Source: Pseudoips prasinana
Lineage: Eukaryota; Arthropoda; Insecta; Lepidoptera; Nolidae
DNA length: 64,000 bases
Direction: 5' to 3'
NCBI GenBank assembly: GCA_951640165.1
Contig: OX621247.1
Span: 30,602,001-30,666,000 of the forward strand
Shown here piece by piece: positions 53,057 through 63,614 of this stretch (position 1 is its first letter; the number at the start of each line of letters is the position of its first letter). The notes under the pieces are model-generated. The model worked only from the letters and a program-made list of their open reading frames with translations. It did not search any database and had not been told where the DNA came from. The translations under genes and the position numbers were made by a program.

Positions 53057-53851
53057 ATGTATAGGTACGCGCCGTATCTCAGGAACTTGGGTTTTGATGA
53101 CTTCTTGTCATTACCCGCCTTGCCATCACTCTGCTCTCTAACGGCATATGCCGACGATGGCATCTTACTTATACAGGGTAACTCCAGGAGAGAGTTGGAA
53201 AATCTGGCTCAAACTTGCTTAGGTATGATAAGTGAATGGGGTAAAAGAAATCGTCTTACATTTGCTCCTCATAAAACCTATCAACTCCTTCTTAAATGTG
53301 AACTAAAATCTCCCCCGAGCGTAAAACTTAATCATGTTACTGTAAAACGCAAGATATCAACGTGTTATTTGGGTTTAGTTCTAGAAAAGAATTTCTCGTT
53401 TATAGAACATATTAAATCAGTTGGGGAAAAAGCTAAGCGGAACTTTATTGCCCTTACAAGGATATCGACGGCAACCTGGGGCCTCTCTTTTAATACTCTT
53501 AAAATCATTTACGGGGCAACCTATCTTGGGTGTATATGCTACGGTTTGCCTGTGTGGGCTGATAGGGCTACCATCGGAGCTGCTCGCCGTAAATTACTAC
53601 TAAGCCAGAGGTTGGCGTTGATATTTCTCTGTAAAACCTATAGAACAGTAAGCACAGAGGCCCTACCTGTCCTAGCGGGTGTACTTCCCGTTGATCTTGA
53701 AGTTCAGAGACGAGCAGCAATGTATTATTCTACGCGCGAAAATTTAGAAAACGACTTCTTATCATTACACGACCGTACGAAAATAACCAGGCTATTTATG
53801 CCAATAGCGGACTTAAATGACGAACTACTAAATGAATTAGTGACTCTGTAG
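53057..53851 (+). pseudogene. R1-like LINE, reverse transcriptase C-terminal half
   Basis: A 264-codon open frame starts just before motif C (LTAYADDGILLIQGNSRREL) and runs through the thumb (SEWGKRNRLTFAPHKTYQLL, YLGLVLEKNFSFIEHI, KTYRTVSTEALPVLAGVLP) to ELLNELVTL. This is typical of the R1/I-like clade. The preceding half of the same RT lies on the opposite strand next to it (53855 onward), so this segment is inverted relative to the rest. Confidence 0.75.
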
Positions 53852-53854
53852 TGA

Positions 53855-55045
53855 CCAAGCTTAAGAGTTGCAGAGCCATGTACAAAATAAGATGTGATTA
53901 TCGAATATATATTACTGTAACAAGCGCGTAACTTAAGGTTTTGTAACAAAATTGGCCACCAATTATTATCAAACGCCCCTGAAATATCTAGGAATATGGC
54001 CAAAACGTATTTACATTCGGACGAGTTTACAGTTTTCCTCACTGAGATAGCTGCGTCCACTGTCGATTTACCCGCAGTAAAACCAAATTGATTTTCGTGA
54101 AATTTTGGTCCTCCCGGTAGCAATCGCGGTACGAATAGTCGTTCTAGAAGCTTGCCTAAGGAAGGCAGTAACGTTATTGGTCGATATGACTTAGGGTCTT
54201 CAGGCAGTTTATCGCCATTTTTTGTTACCTATAATACGAATAAAACCGCTGCGCCAAGTTCGCGGAAAAGTCTCTTCAGATATGCAACGATTAAAAACTT
54301 TTAGTATTGAATCACCGGATTGTTATGTGGCTTCTATTATCATTTTGTTGGATATTTTATCTTCACCTGAAGCTTTGTTAACAGGTAGCGATTTTAATGT
54401 AGTCATAAACTCATTATACATACTCACTAGACATATACCTACGTAGTGGGTGGATTGTTTGCCCACTGTCTAATCTGCTTGTGGTAGTCATTATCGTTCA
54501 AGGAACTATCATCAGGTATGAGGTCTTTGTGCCAACCGAGGAACAAACTCGTACACGATTAAGCGGTGATCACTGGATGAAGCGTCAGGCAAAACACGCC
54601 ATCCATCTACTCGGACGTCTGAACTTGAAAAAGTGACGTCAATAAAAGATTCGCCAGTAGGGCTACAATAAGTAGACGGTGCATAAGGAGTGTTACGTAT
54701 TGATAGATTCATCTCAGCGACGAAATCCTCGACGGCGTTCCGCCGTTCTGTATCGCTTGAACGGTATTTGCCATACTATAACGTAGAGGATGCGTTAACA
54801 TCTGCACCTATAATGATTTTGTGTCCTTTGAGGGACATCAAAACAGGGCGCAAGTGATGTAAATGGGGACCGACAGTATCTGAATACTGAAAATAACAAC
54901 TCACTACGTAAACTTTCCAGGATGGGGATGAAATTTCAGCGACAGCACAGTGTGACGTCATGAGATTTCGCATAGCGCTTACTGTAAAATTGTGAAACCA
55001 GTTTGTGCATCGTGTAAAGCATATAAAAAACCTCACGACCACAAA
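53855..55045 (-). pseudogene. R1-like LINE, endonuclease and RT N-terminal half
   Basis: Reading right to left with several lesions: endonuclease parts (KGHKIIIGADVNASS; MNLSIRNTP; SFIDVTFSSSDVRVDGWRVL; SSSDHRLIVYEF), then the linker and RT start (LKSLPVNKASGEDKISNKMI, ENQFGFTAGKSTVDAAISVR, LAIFLDISGAFDNNWWPILL), ending at ATLKLGHYRVT near 53850. The continuation is the inverted piece at 53057-53851. Confidence 0.75.
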
Positions 55046-55105
55046 TTATGCGGCTCGGACAACTGCCCCACATTTAAGCATAAACTTTGAGCGAAATCTT
55101 CACAA

Positions 55106-55155
55106 CGATAGGGTTGCGACATCAGAGTTCCAACTCTGATGTCGCAACCCTATCG
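55106..55155. repeat. Perfect 50-bp palindrome
   Basis: The arms of 24 bases (gatagggttgcgacatcaga...) are exact reverse complements with a 2-base centre (cc). It sits between two head-to-head pieces of the same R1-like LINE. Confidence 0.9.
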
Positions 55156-55497
55156 TTCGTCGCTGAGATGAATCTATCAATACGTAACACTCCTGATGCA
55201 CCGCCTACTTATTGTAGCCCTACTGGCGAATCTTTTATTGACGTCACTTTTTCAAGTTCAGACGTCCGAGTAGATGGATGGCGTGTTTTGCCTGACGCTT
55301 CATCCAGTGATCACCGCTTAATCGTGTACGAGTTTGTTCCTCGGTTGGCACAAAGACCTACGGCTGTTTACGGTAACTATAGATATCGGTTCAAAGGGGT
55401 CGATTGGGATTTTTTCAGAGCTCTTTTTACCGCGCATGCCACGGATTTCACCCGGGATGAACTAACAACAGAGGAATGTGCCTTCCGTGCACTTTCA
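55156..55497 (+). pseudogene. R1-like LINE endonuclease fragment, inverted duplicate
   Basis: It encodes FVAEMNLSIRNTPDAPPTYC, SFIDVTFSSSDVRVDGWRVL, SSDHRLIVYEFVPRLAQRP and GVDWDFFRALFTAHATDFTR. The first two thirds duplicate the minus-strand segment at 54512-54740 almost exactly, in inverted orientation. It is cut by the TIR element that starts near 55482. Confidence 0.75.
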
Positions 55498-55853
55498 TAA
55501 CTAAGTTTTGTTAACTGGTTAAGAAAAACCCTTTTTTATTATTGTTTTCACAACTGGTTTTTAAACAAGAATACGAAGTGTTCATTCATAACTGACAATC
55601 ACAAATACAATCCATGGTTAATGTTTTTCTAGCGCTCGGCGGCCGCTGCCGCGGCACGCTCGCTACGCTCGCTCGCCTTCGCGCGCCAAATGGTCACCGT
55701 TCTAACATAACCTAACCCAAATTATTATGGATATTGTGATTGTCAGTTATGAATGAACACTTCGTATTCTTGTTTAAAAACCAGTTGTGAAAAAAATTAT
55801 AAAAAAGGGTTTTTCTTAACCAGTTAACAAAACTTAGTTATGAAAGTGCACGG
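55482..55853. mobile_element. Element with about 115-bp inverted arms, GC-rich core
   Basis: The left arm (tttcataactaagttttgtt, aactggtttttaaacaagaa, cattcataactgacaatcac) is mirrored at 55735-55853. gtgcac lies at both outer edges. The core has ggcggccgctgccgcggcac and gctcgctacgctcgctcg, as in the element at 49428. No transposase. Confidence 0.78.
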
Positions 55854-55859
55854 AAGTGT

Positions 55860-56680
55860 CATGCACGCGTACTATCATTCTGATAACGGATTTTGAAAAT
55901 TCTCCTCCGATGTTAATTTTGTTAATATTGATTATCATAAGAAGAATGTAAAATTATTACTAAATATTAAAAGTCCCTATATCACGTAAATCCGGATTAT
56001 TCCGATCTGTCACCCCGCTTTGTCCCCCTATGGTAACAAATAGGAAAATAACGTTTGATCTGTCCCCATGTAAGCAATAAGGGGATAATTCGAATTTCAT
56101 TCACTCCTTAATTTTTTCATCTGTCCCCCTATCAGTGATAGGGGTACAGATGAAACCGTTATTAAAACTTTTTATTCCCGTTTGTTCCCCATAGAATTTA
56201 AATAATTTCTTAAAATTAATGCAACACGTTATAAGCTTACTTTCAAGAGTAAAATAAATGATTTGTGGTTTGGATTATTATAACGACCTGTATTTCAATA
56301 AATTATTATAAATATTTCTTTTGTTTCTGTACCGATGAGTCACAGTCCCATAAAACGTAGTAGGTATTCCAGGTACCTATAATAAGTAAAATAATAATCA
56401 GTCCTCTGATTTGACTTCATATTACAAATGCTAATTTTTACTAAGAATATATTAACTTTTAGATGAGTAAATGTTCCTAATAAGAAAATTTTACGTGTTT
56501 AGATAAAATTGCAGCTTCCATTAAGGTAATTAACTCTGTATTATTCATACGATCTTTTAAAATTCGTTATACTAGTGATTTCCGTTTATGTTTTGAGGTT
56601 ATTTACAACTTTAAGTTTATTATTATTGAAAAGTTTTCATTTGTAACTAGGCTTTATGAAAGAATACTGATTGTAATATA
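55860..56680. other. AT-rich sequence with a short hairpin
   Basis: No gene seen. A 35-base hairpin at 56119-56153 (catctgtccccctatca against its complement, one mismatch) lies among several ctgtccccctat-like repeats at 56010-56155. Confidence 0.45.
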
Positions 56681-57968
56681 ATAGGTCTTTACCTATGAAA
56701 TTGCCGTTTTGTATGAAAAAATTTAAACGAATTTTTTTCATGAATTTTTTTATTTGTATTAATCGAAGTAATCACCCATGCAATCAATGCATCTTTGCCA
56801 TCGCAGTGGCAGTTTATTGATGCCCTTCTTAAAGAAATCAGCTGGACGGGAGGCAACAAATTCTTCAAAGGCATTTTGTACTGCCTCTCGGGTATTGAAT
56901 TTTTTTCCCGCCAAGAAGTTATCCAAATTCTGGAAAAAGTAGTAGTCTGTAGGCGCAAGGTCTGGTGAGTAGGGCGGATGACGGAGAGCTTCCAACCCCA
57001 GTTCTTGCAACTTGGAGACCGTCTGCTGTGCAGTATGAGGTCGCGCGTTGTCGTGCAGGAGCAGCGGAGACGAGCGATTGACCAATGCTGGTTGGAGATG
57101 CGCCAGCTTCTCCATCATTGTGCTCAGTTCTTCACAGTACATATCTGCAGTAATGCTCACCCCGTTTGGTAAGAAGCTGTGATGAATCACACCGGCGCTA
57201 GACCACCAAACAGTGACCATCACTTTTCTAGGGGTAAGTTTTCGTTTAGGGCATTGTTTAGGTGCTGAACCAGGATCCAACCAACTTGCTGAGCGCTTGC
57301 GGTTATCAAACAGAATCCATTTTTCATCGCAGGTAACAATGCGGTTCAAAATTCCTTCATTTGTGTGTCTGTTGAGCAGTGCAAGGCACGTCTCGACGCG
57401 TACTTCGCGCTGGCGATCATTGAGTTCGTGGGGCACCCATTTGTCAAGCTTTTTTACCTTGCCAATTTGACGCAAATGGACCAATATTGTTTTGACGCTA
57501 ACGTCGAAAGCTGCTGCTAATTCAGCCGTAGATTGTGTATCATCAGCTTCCACAACCGCCTTTAATTCGTCATTGTCGACCAAAGTCTTCGGACGACCGC
57601 GAGGTTCATTTTTCAGGTCGAAATTTCCAGAACGGAAGCGAGCAAACCAATAACAGGTGGTGCGTTGGTTTGTAGTGTTAGCTCCGTAAACGTCGTTGAT
57701 GTTGCGTGCCGCTTGTGCCGCGTTGCTGCCACGACGGTACTCATATTCCATAATTACTCGAATTTTTAACGTATCCATGATGACGAAAAAGATTGAAATG
57801 CGATGAAAATGTAACACTAATCAATAAAGAAATGACTACTTTTGGAAAAAAGAATCCATGTTTTTAAAATAAAATTAATTTGAAATTAGAATTCTTAGCC
57901 AAACAAAAATTATTTTGATTTGAAATGGCCAGTACTGCAGAACGGCAATTTCATAGGTAAAGACCTAA
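56681..57968 (-). mobile_element. mariner transposon copy 3, intact
   Basis: 1288 bp, TA on both sides, same ends as copies 1 and 2. By eye only about two substitutions separate it from copy 1, one giving V-to-M (ITADMYCEEL). Confidence 0.9.
56759..57778 (-). CDS. mariner transposase, copy 3
   Basis: A 339-residue open frame starting at MDTLKIR, with the same helix-turn-helix, NEPRGRPKT linker, WVPHEL and DD34D catalytic triad as copies 1 and 2. The only visible residue change from copy 1 (ITADMYC for ITADVYC) lies outside the catalytic motifs. The three copies in 47 kb, all open, suggest recent or current activity. Confidence 0.92.
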   Translation of the reverse strand: MDTLKIRVIMEYEYRRGSNAAQAARNINDVYGANTTNQRTTCYWFARFRSGNFDLKNEPRGRPKTLVDNDELKAVVEADDTQSTAELAAAFDVSVKTILVHLRQIGKVKKLDKWVPHELNDRQREVRVETCLALLNRHTNEGILNRIVTCDEKWILFDNRKRSASWLDPGSAPKQCPKRKLTPRKVMVTVWWSSAGVIHHSFLPNGVSITADMYCEELSTMMEKLAHLQPALVNRSSPLLLHDNARPHTAQQTVSKLQELGLEALRHPPYSPDLAPTDYYFFQNLDNFLAGKKFNTREAVQNAFEEFVASRPADFFKKGINKLPLRWQRCIDCMGDYFD

Positions 57969-57969
57969 T

Positions 57970-58240
57970 ATACAACACCTACTGTGAATTGGACTGTGAC
58001 TGATTCTATCAATCAATAACAAAACCAAATATTCTTATTATTAGTATATTCTTATTGTAATTAAGTTGAATTAAGTCAAATCAGAAGACTGATTGTAATT
58101 GTATGAAACCTGCCGACTAAAAAAACAATAACAAACAAAATAAATATTTGTACCTTATTTAAATACAAATGATTGTAAACCTAAACCACAAATCTTTTAA
58201 TTAAGAATTAAATAAAATATTTGTGGTTAAATAAATTTTT
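57970..58240. other. AT-rich sequence
   Basis: Nothing recognised. Confidence 0.4.
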
Positions 58241-58242
58241 TT

Positions 58243-58492
58243 AGCTGTGTGGTGACGGCGACAAATATCAGAATCAGAATATCATCACCCCATCTCATCC
58301 CCTGGGGGGCGTAGAAGTCGACCCGAGGGAATATCTACCAGAGGATGGGCAGCAGCTTCCTTATGATTACTATGACCATCTTACTGCGATCGCCAACCCG
58401 CCTGCCAAGCGTGGCGATTATGGCATATCCCCCAAGACGATTCTTGAGGGAGGCTTGTCCAGCAGTGGACTCATTTAGCTGTAATGATGACA
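58243..58492 (+). mobile_element. RTE-derived short element, complete
   Basis: In sense orientation it runs agctgtgtggtgacggcgac, gggaatatctaccagaggat, ctgcgatcgccaacccgcct, atggcatatcccccaagacg, then directly the RTE-like tail ggaggcttgtccagcagtgg and gtaatgatgac. About 250 bp. It is the cleanest example of RTE head joined to RTE tail. Confidence 0.82.
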
Positions 58493-58564
58493 ATTTATTT
58501 ATTTAATTCTTAAATAAAGATTTGAGTCTCCCGTTTTGCTCTGGAGGGAAGTGGAACTATTTAT

Positions 58565-58760
58565 TTTCCATTTTCTAACTCCTCCTTTTTTCTCTTTCTG
58601 ATTAAATTCGTTGCGGGATCCAAGACAGTTGTCGCGATTCCCCGGGACATGCCTGAGCTTCACCGCTCAGTGTCATTTCATTGTGTGCCACTGTTGATCC
58701 TGGCTTACAGGAGTTGCAGTGGTGGGTAAGAGGGAGGGACTAGTCCCGATGTTCATTTGT
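58565..58760. repeat. Interspersed repeat B, left half
   Basis: gttgcgggatccaagacagt, cttcaccgctcagtgtcatt and ggtgggtaagagggagggac match 2925-3070. Confidence 0.65.
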
Positions 58761-58764
58761 GATG

Positions 58765-59583
58765 TTCCATTATTAAAATCAATCAATCATATATTATATT
58801 ATAGAATTCTAGACCACCGGACATCTAAGTGCTTGGTTCTGTCTTTTCAGTTATTTTTCTATAGTTTGAATCACTTTTTACGTAGTCGGGTTTTTTGATT
58901 TATTAAATTACTAGCTGGCACCCGCGACTTAGTCCGTGACAATTTTGAATGATCACCTATGTAACTCCTTAGTTCTATCTTAATCTAAAAAATATAACTT
59001 TAAAAACAAATAAGCAGTGCAATATAAATTTAAGAAAACCTTTAAAATAACCTAACTAAGAAAGAAACTTAAGACTACTTTGCTACTGTTATTTAAAAAG
59101 TAGATCCGATATCATCAACCAAAAAAATCAAAGAAATACACATCAATTGTCCGTGAAGGGCCAGTAAGTTAAATAAACTAAAATAATAATCAACGATGCC
59201 TTAATCACAAAGGTAACTCCCATTAGATTAGATTGCGACCACGGCGTTGATAAGTCTAAATTCACATTTTGTGAACGAAACCATAGCCCGATCTAAAAGG
59301 ATGATTACGCCATCTACTAACAAAAATATAAACTTGTAAAGCGGTAAAATTAAGATGTGTGTTTTTGTTGGGTGAGATTTTGGCAATTGTCTGATTTAGT
59401 TTTGGACTACCTTTTATTTTAAGCATTTATTTATTTTAACAGATATGCCAAATAAGTTACACGATCTGAAACGATATTAAGAGCATCTAGTTAGAAAATT
59501 GTGAACTTGGAGAGCAGTAAAATTAAGACTTGTTTTTTTTTTTGGGTGCGATCAACTCGACACCAACAATTTATACTATGCTT
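58765..59583. other. AT-rich sequence
   Basis: A fragment of the CTAGCTG-type repeat start (ttactagctggcacccgcga) lies at about 58910. Otherwise nothing recognised. Confidence 0.4.
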
Positions 59584-59593
59584 ACTCGAATTT

Positions 59594-62500
59594 AGCTTTT
59601 AATTGGCTGTGTGGTGACGGCCTAGAGAATATCGCCACCCCCTCTCATCCCGTGGGGGGACGTAGAAATCGTCCCGAGGGAATATATACCAGAGAATGGG
59701 CAGCAGCGTTCTCCTGAGTACCAATGTCTACCTTACTGCGATCGCCAACCCGTTTGCCAAGCGTGGCGATTATGGCAGATCCCCTCAAATGAAGGACACA
59801 ATTAAACCGCGGCCCCCAGTCCCCGGCAGACCTGCTATTCCCAGCCGTGGTTACGGCAGGGCAGGGGGTGCTAAGAATCCCCGGCAGATTCCGCGTTACC
59901 AAAACCGACGACCTCTGGCCCTGGCAACATACAACACACGCACACTGCGGACCGACGAGAAGATGATCGAACTGGAGGAAGAATTGAGCAGGTTACACTG
60001 GGACATAATAGGATTATCTGAAGTCCGAAGAGAGGGGGAGGACACGATAATCTTGAAATCCGGGAATCTGTTCTATTTCCGGGAGGGCGACCAACTGTCC
60101 CAAGGTGGTGTTGGGTTCATAGTCCACAAGTCCCTCGTCCACAACATAGTGAAAATCGAGAGTGTGTCGGGTTGCGTACCTTATACTCAGAATTACCAAG
60201 CGGTATTCGTTGAAGGTCATACAGGTTTACGCGGTGACTTCGACGCACTCCGACGATGAGGTTGAGGTCATGTATGAGGATATTTCTAGAGCCATACATA
60301 CCTCTAACACTTATTTCACTGTGGTCATGGGGGACTTTAACGCGAAGCTGGGTAAACGATTCGGGAATGAGCTGAGAGTGGGGCAATTTGGAACTGGAGA
60401 CCGGAATCCCCGGGGCCGAAATGTTGGCCGACTTCATGGAAAAGGAGGGACTCTTTATGATGAACTCCTTTTTCAAGAAGTCGGAAAACCGCAAATGGAT
60501 CTGGGTAAGCCCCGATGGTAAAACAAAAAACGAGATAGACTTTATCTTGTCGACGAGTAGACAGGTGTTCAATGACGTCTCAGTGATCAATACGGTTAAA
60601 ACCGGGAGCGATCACAGACTGGTGAGAGGCTCATTGAACCTAAATGTTAAGCTCCAGAGGTCCCGACTGATAAAGTCTACGCTCCGACCAGTACCCATCC
60701 ACATCCAAAACCCCGAACCCTTTCAGCTCGAACTGCAAAACCGTTTCGAATGCCTAGCAGATTGCGAGGAAGTGGACTCATACCACGACAGGCTCGTAGA
60801 AGCTGTCCATACGGCTAGGTCTAAGGTCTTCAAGGCCCAGCGTACAAACAGAACCAAAAAGATCTCTGACTATACCCATAGCACCACCCACCTATAGCAG
60901 CTTATGGACGACAGACGGAAAATGGTTCTGACATCTGCAGCTCAACAGACATATCTCAAAGTCTTTGACTCGCGACACGCGCCAATTTAATACAAAGTGT
61001 ATTAAAGAAGCCATTGAGCGGAACATGGGCTCTAAAGTAACACTCTAGAGAACTTTCTGTTGGACAGAGCCAACTGACGAAGCTGAAGACTGAGGATGGC
61101 AGAATCGTCACGTCTAGACCTGAGTTGCTGGGAGAGATCGAGAGGTTCTACGGACAGCTGTATACGAAAACCCAGTCACCTGTCGATAGTTGTGCCTCAG
61201 ATCCCAGAGCACGACGAACCCAACACTTCACCGAAGACATCCCGGACGTCAGCCTGTGCGAGATTAGAAAGGCTCTCGAACAGCTTAAGAACAACAAGGT
61301 GCCTGGGATGATGGAGTTACGGCAGAGCTTCTGAAGGCGGGTGGCACACCAATCCTACGGGCCCTTCAGAAGTTATTTAACTCCGTCATACTAGAAGGTC
61401 AAACGCCAAAAGCATGGCACAGGGGTGTGGTGGTGCTCTTCTTCAAAAAGAGCGATAAAACCCTCTTGAAGAATTACAGACCCATCACACTGCTGAGCCA
61501 TGTTTACAAGTTGTTTTCGAGAGTCATTACGAATCGTCTCGCACGCAGGTTTGATGACTTCCAGCCTCCCGAACAAGGCGGTTTCCGTAAAGGCTATAGT
61601 ACCATAGACCACATACATACGCTGCGGCAGGTTATACAGAAGACCGAAGAGTATAACCAGCCATTATGCTTAGCGTTTGTGGACTATGAGAAAGCCTTTG
61701 ATTCTATCGAAACTTGGGCCGTACTGAGGTCGCTCCAAAGGTTCCAAATCGACTACCGGTATATCGAGGTGTTAAAGTGTTTGTATGAAAACGCCACTAT
61801 GTCAGTGCGACTCCAGGACCAGAACTCGTAACCTATCCAATTGCAGCGAGGCGTGAGACAGGGAGACGTTATATCTCCGAAACTCTTCACCGCTGCATTG
61901 GAAGACGTCTTCAAGCTTCTGGACTGGAAAGGCTTTGGCATCAATGTCAATGGCGAGTACATCACCCACCTTCGATTTGCCGACGATATAGTAGTCATGG
62001 CTGAGACCCTTGACGACCTCGGTACAATGCTCGATGGCCTCAGCAGAGTCTCTCAACAAATGGGTCTGAAAATGAACATGGATAAGACGAAAATTATTTC
62101 AAACATCCATGTTGCACCCACTCTAGTTAAGGTTGGAGACTCTGCACTCGAAGTTGTAGAGAACTATATTTACCTAGGACAAACCACCCAACTAGGTAGG
62201 TCCAACTTCGAGAAGGAGGTAAATCGTAGAATCCAACTCGGCTGGGCAGCTTTCGGGAAGCTACGTAATATCTTCTCGTCCCAAATACCGCAGTGTCTCA
62301 AGTCGAAAGTCTTCGACCAGTGTGTGTTGCCAGTGATGACTTACGGAACAGAGACGTGGTCGCTAACTATGGGCCTTATCAGGCGGCTCAAGGTCACCCA
62401 AAGAGCGATGGAAAAGGGCTATGCTTGGAGTTTCCCTGCGAGATCGAATCAGAAATGATGAGATCCGCAGGCGAACCAAAGTCACCGACATAGCCGTAAG

Positions 62501-62760
62501 AATTGCCAAGCTGAAGTGGCAGTGGGCAGGGCACATAGCTCGTAGAGCCGACGGCCGTTGGGGCGGAAAGGTTCTCGAGTGGCGACCACGAACCGGTAGA
62601 CGCAGCGTGGGCAGGCCCCTACAAGATGGACCGATGATCTTGTGCGGGTCGCTGGAAAGCGCTGGATGCGAACAGCGCAAGACCGGCAATTGTGGAGATC
62701 TTTGGGGGAGGCCTTTGTCCAGCAGTGGACGTCTTTCGGCTGATATGATGATGATGATGA
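59594..62760 (+). mobile_element. RTE-clade LINE, full length, with 10-bp target duplication
   Basis: The exact 10-mer actcgaattt flanks the element (59584-59593 and 62761-62770). The 5' head (ggctgtgtggtgacggccta) is the sequence found in the short RTE-derived elements, and the 3' end, ggcctttgtccagcagtgga to (atg)n, is the family tail. At 3167 bp it is about full length for RTE, but the ORF is broken in several places. Confidence 0.9.
59696..62760 (+). pseudogene. RTE endonuclease-reverse transcriptase ORF, decayed
   Basis: Domains in order: AP endonuclease (ALATYNTRTLRTDEKMIELE, IIGLSEVRREGED, VVMGDFNAKLG, GSDHRLVRGSLNLN); RT (FKKSDKTLLKNYRPITLLSH, EQGGFRKGYSTIDHIHTLRQ, AFVDYEKAFDSIETW, RGVRQGDVISPKLFTAALED, HLRFADDIVVMAETLDDL); and a C-terminal region with KWQWAGHIARRADGRWGGKV. 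I count frameshifts near 60215, 60400, 61312 and 62425, and stops at about 60895, 60990 and 61829. The N-terminal coding part TAIANPFAKRGDYG is the same sequence found in the short derived elements. Not functional as it stands. Confidence 0.85.
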
Positions 62761-62867
62761 ACTCGAATTTTTGGTAAATTTGGTTTTTATCCCAATTTGA
62801 TTAAAATGTCGTTTTTTAATTTGTTAGTTTTTGGGTGATGATACAATTGCCACTCCTTAGCTATTGT

Positions 62868-63045
62868 ATCAGTCGAAGCGAAGGCGAAGCGAAGGCGAAG
62901 CGAAGGCGAAAGCGAAGGCGAAAGCGAAGTCAAAGGCGAAGCAAAGCGAAGGCGAAGCGAAGGCGAAGGCGAAAGCGAAGGCGAAGTCGAAGGCGAAGTT
63001 GAAGGCGAAAGCGAAGGCGAACCAAAGTCGAAGGCGAAGCTATTT
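62868..63045 (+). repeat. GAAGGC/GAAGC minisatellite
   Basis: About 28 units of gaaggc or gaagc in variable order. The frame through it reads (EAKAKAKSKAK)-like on one strand and (SPSPS)-like on the other, which is compositional. It starts about 100 bases after the RTE insertion. Confidence 0.85.
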
Positions 63046-63049
63046 TTAA

Positions 63050-63610
63050 CTGAAAGGCCAAATACCATATTTCATGCGTTTAACTTATGTGACATTTTTC
63101 ATACAAACTTACATCCCCTATTTTTCGTTCTTGGGGGAGAAATTTCCAAAAATCCTGAAATACATATTTTTTATATTTAACTGGAAGGCCAAATACAAAC
63201 TTTTATGTCTCTAACTTCAAAAACGGCACAGTTTCATACTAACTTGGCACCCCCGTTTAACCCCCTTAGTCCTTTGTGTCCGTTCCTTGTCTACATTATA
63301 AAGAAAATATCTGTGCAAAATTTCGGCTTTCTATGGCCAAGGGTTTGTGCTCGGCGTTGATGAGTCAGTCAGTCAGTCAGGACTTCTCTTTTTATTTATA
63401 TAGATTATTTTTATTTTATACTCTTTAGTTAAGAGTAGGTAGTTTCCAATAAAAAGTTGTCTACATATTGTTCTTCTTTTAATTTGTTATGTAAGGATTA
63501 TTTTTTGTTTTATGTTTAGTGTTGTTTTCTTGTTATATTAATAGTTTATAAATTGTTCTTATTTCTTGACTGTTTTCTTTCTGTCATATAATTTATAATG
63601 ACAATGAATA
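63050..63610. other. AT-rich sequence with repeat-D-like end
   Basis: Short block (gtgcaaaatttcggctttct, gagtcagtcagtcagtcagg, tttttatttatatagatt) resembling the 3' side of interspersed insect repeats at 63290-63410; no gene. Confidence 0.4.
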
Positions 63611-63614
63611 AATA

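Noticed and set aside
53057..55045. Twin-priming 5' inversion of the R1-like LINE
   Set aside because: In twin priming the inverted 5' part lies upstream of the 3' part in the 3' part's orientation; here it lies downstream, so a later local inversion fits better.
62787..63068. Frames through the GAAGGC repeat (Ser-Pro or Ala-Lys rich)
   Set aside because: They are translations of a minisatellite and have no independent support.
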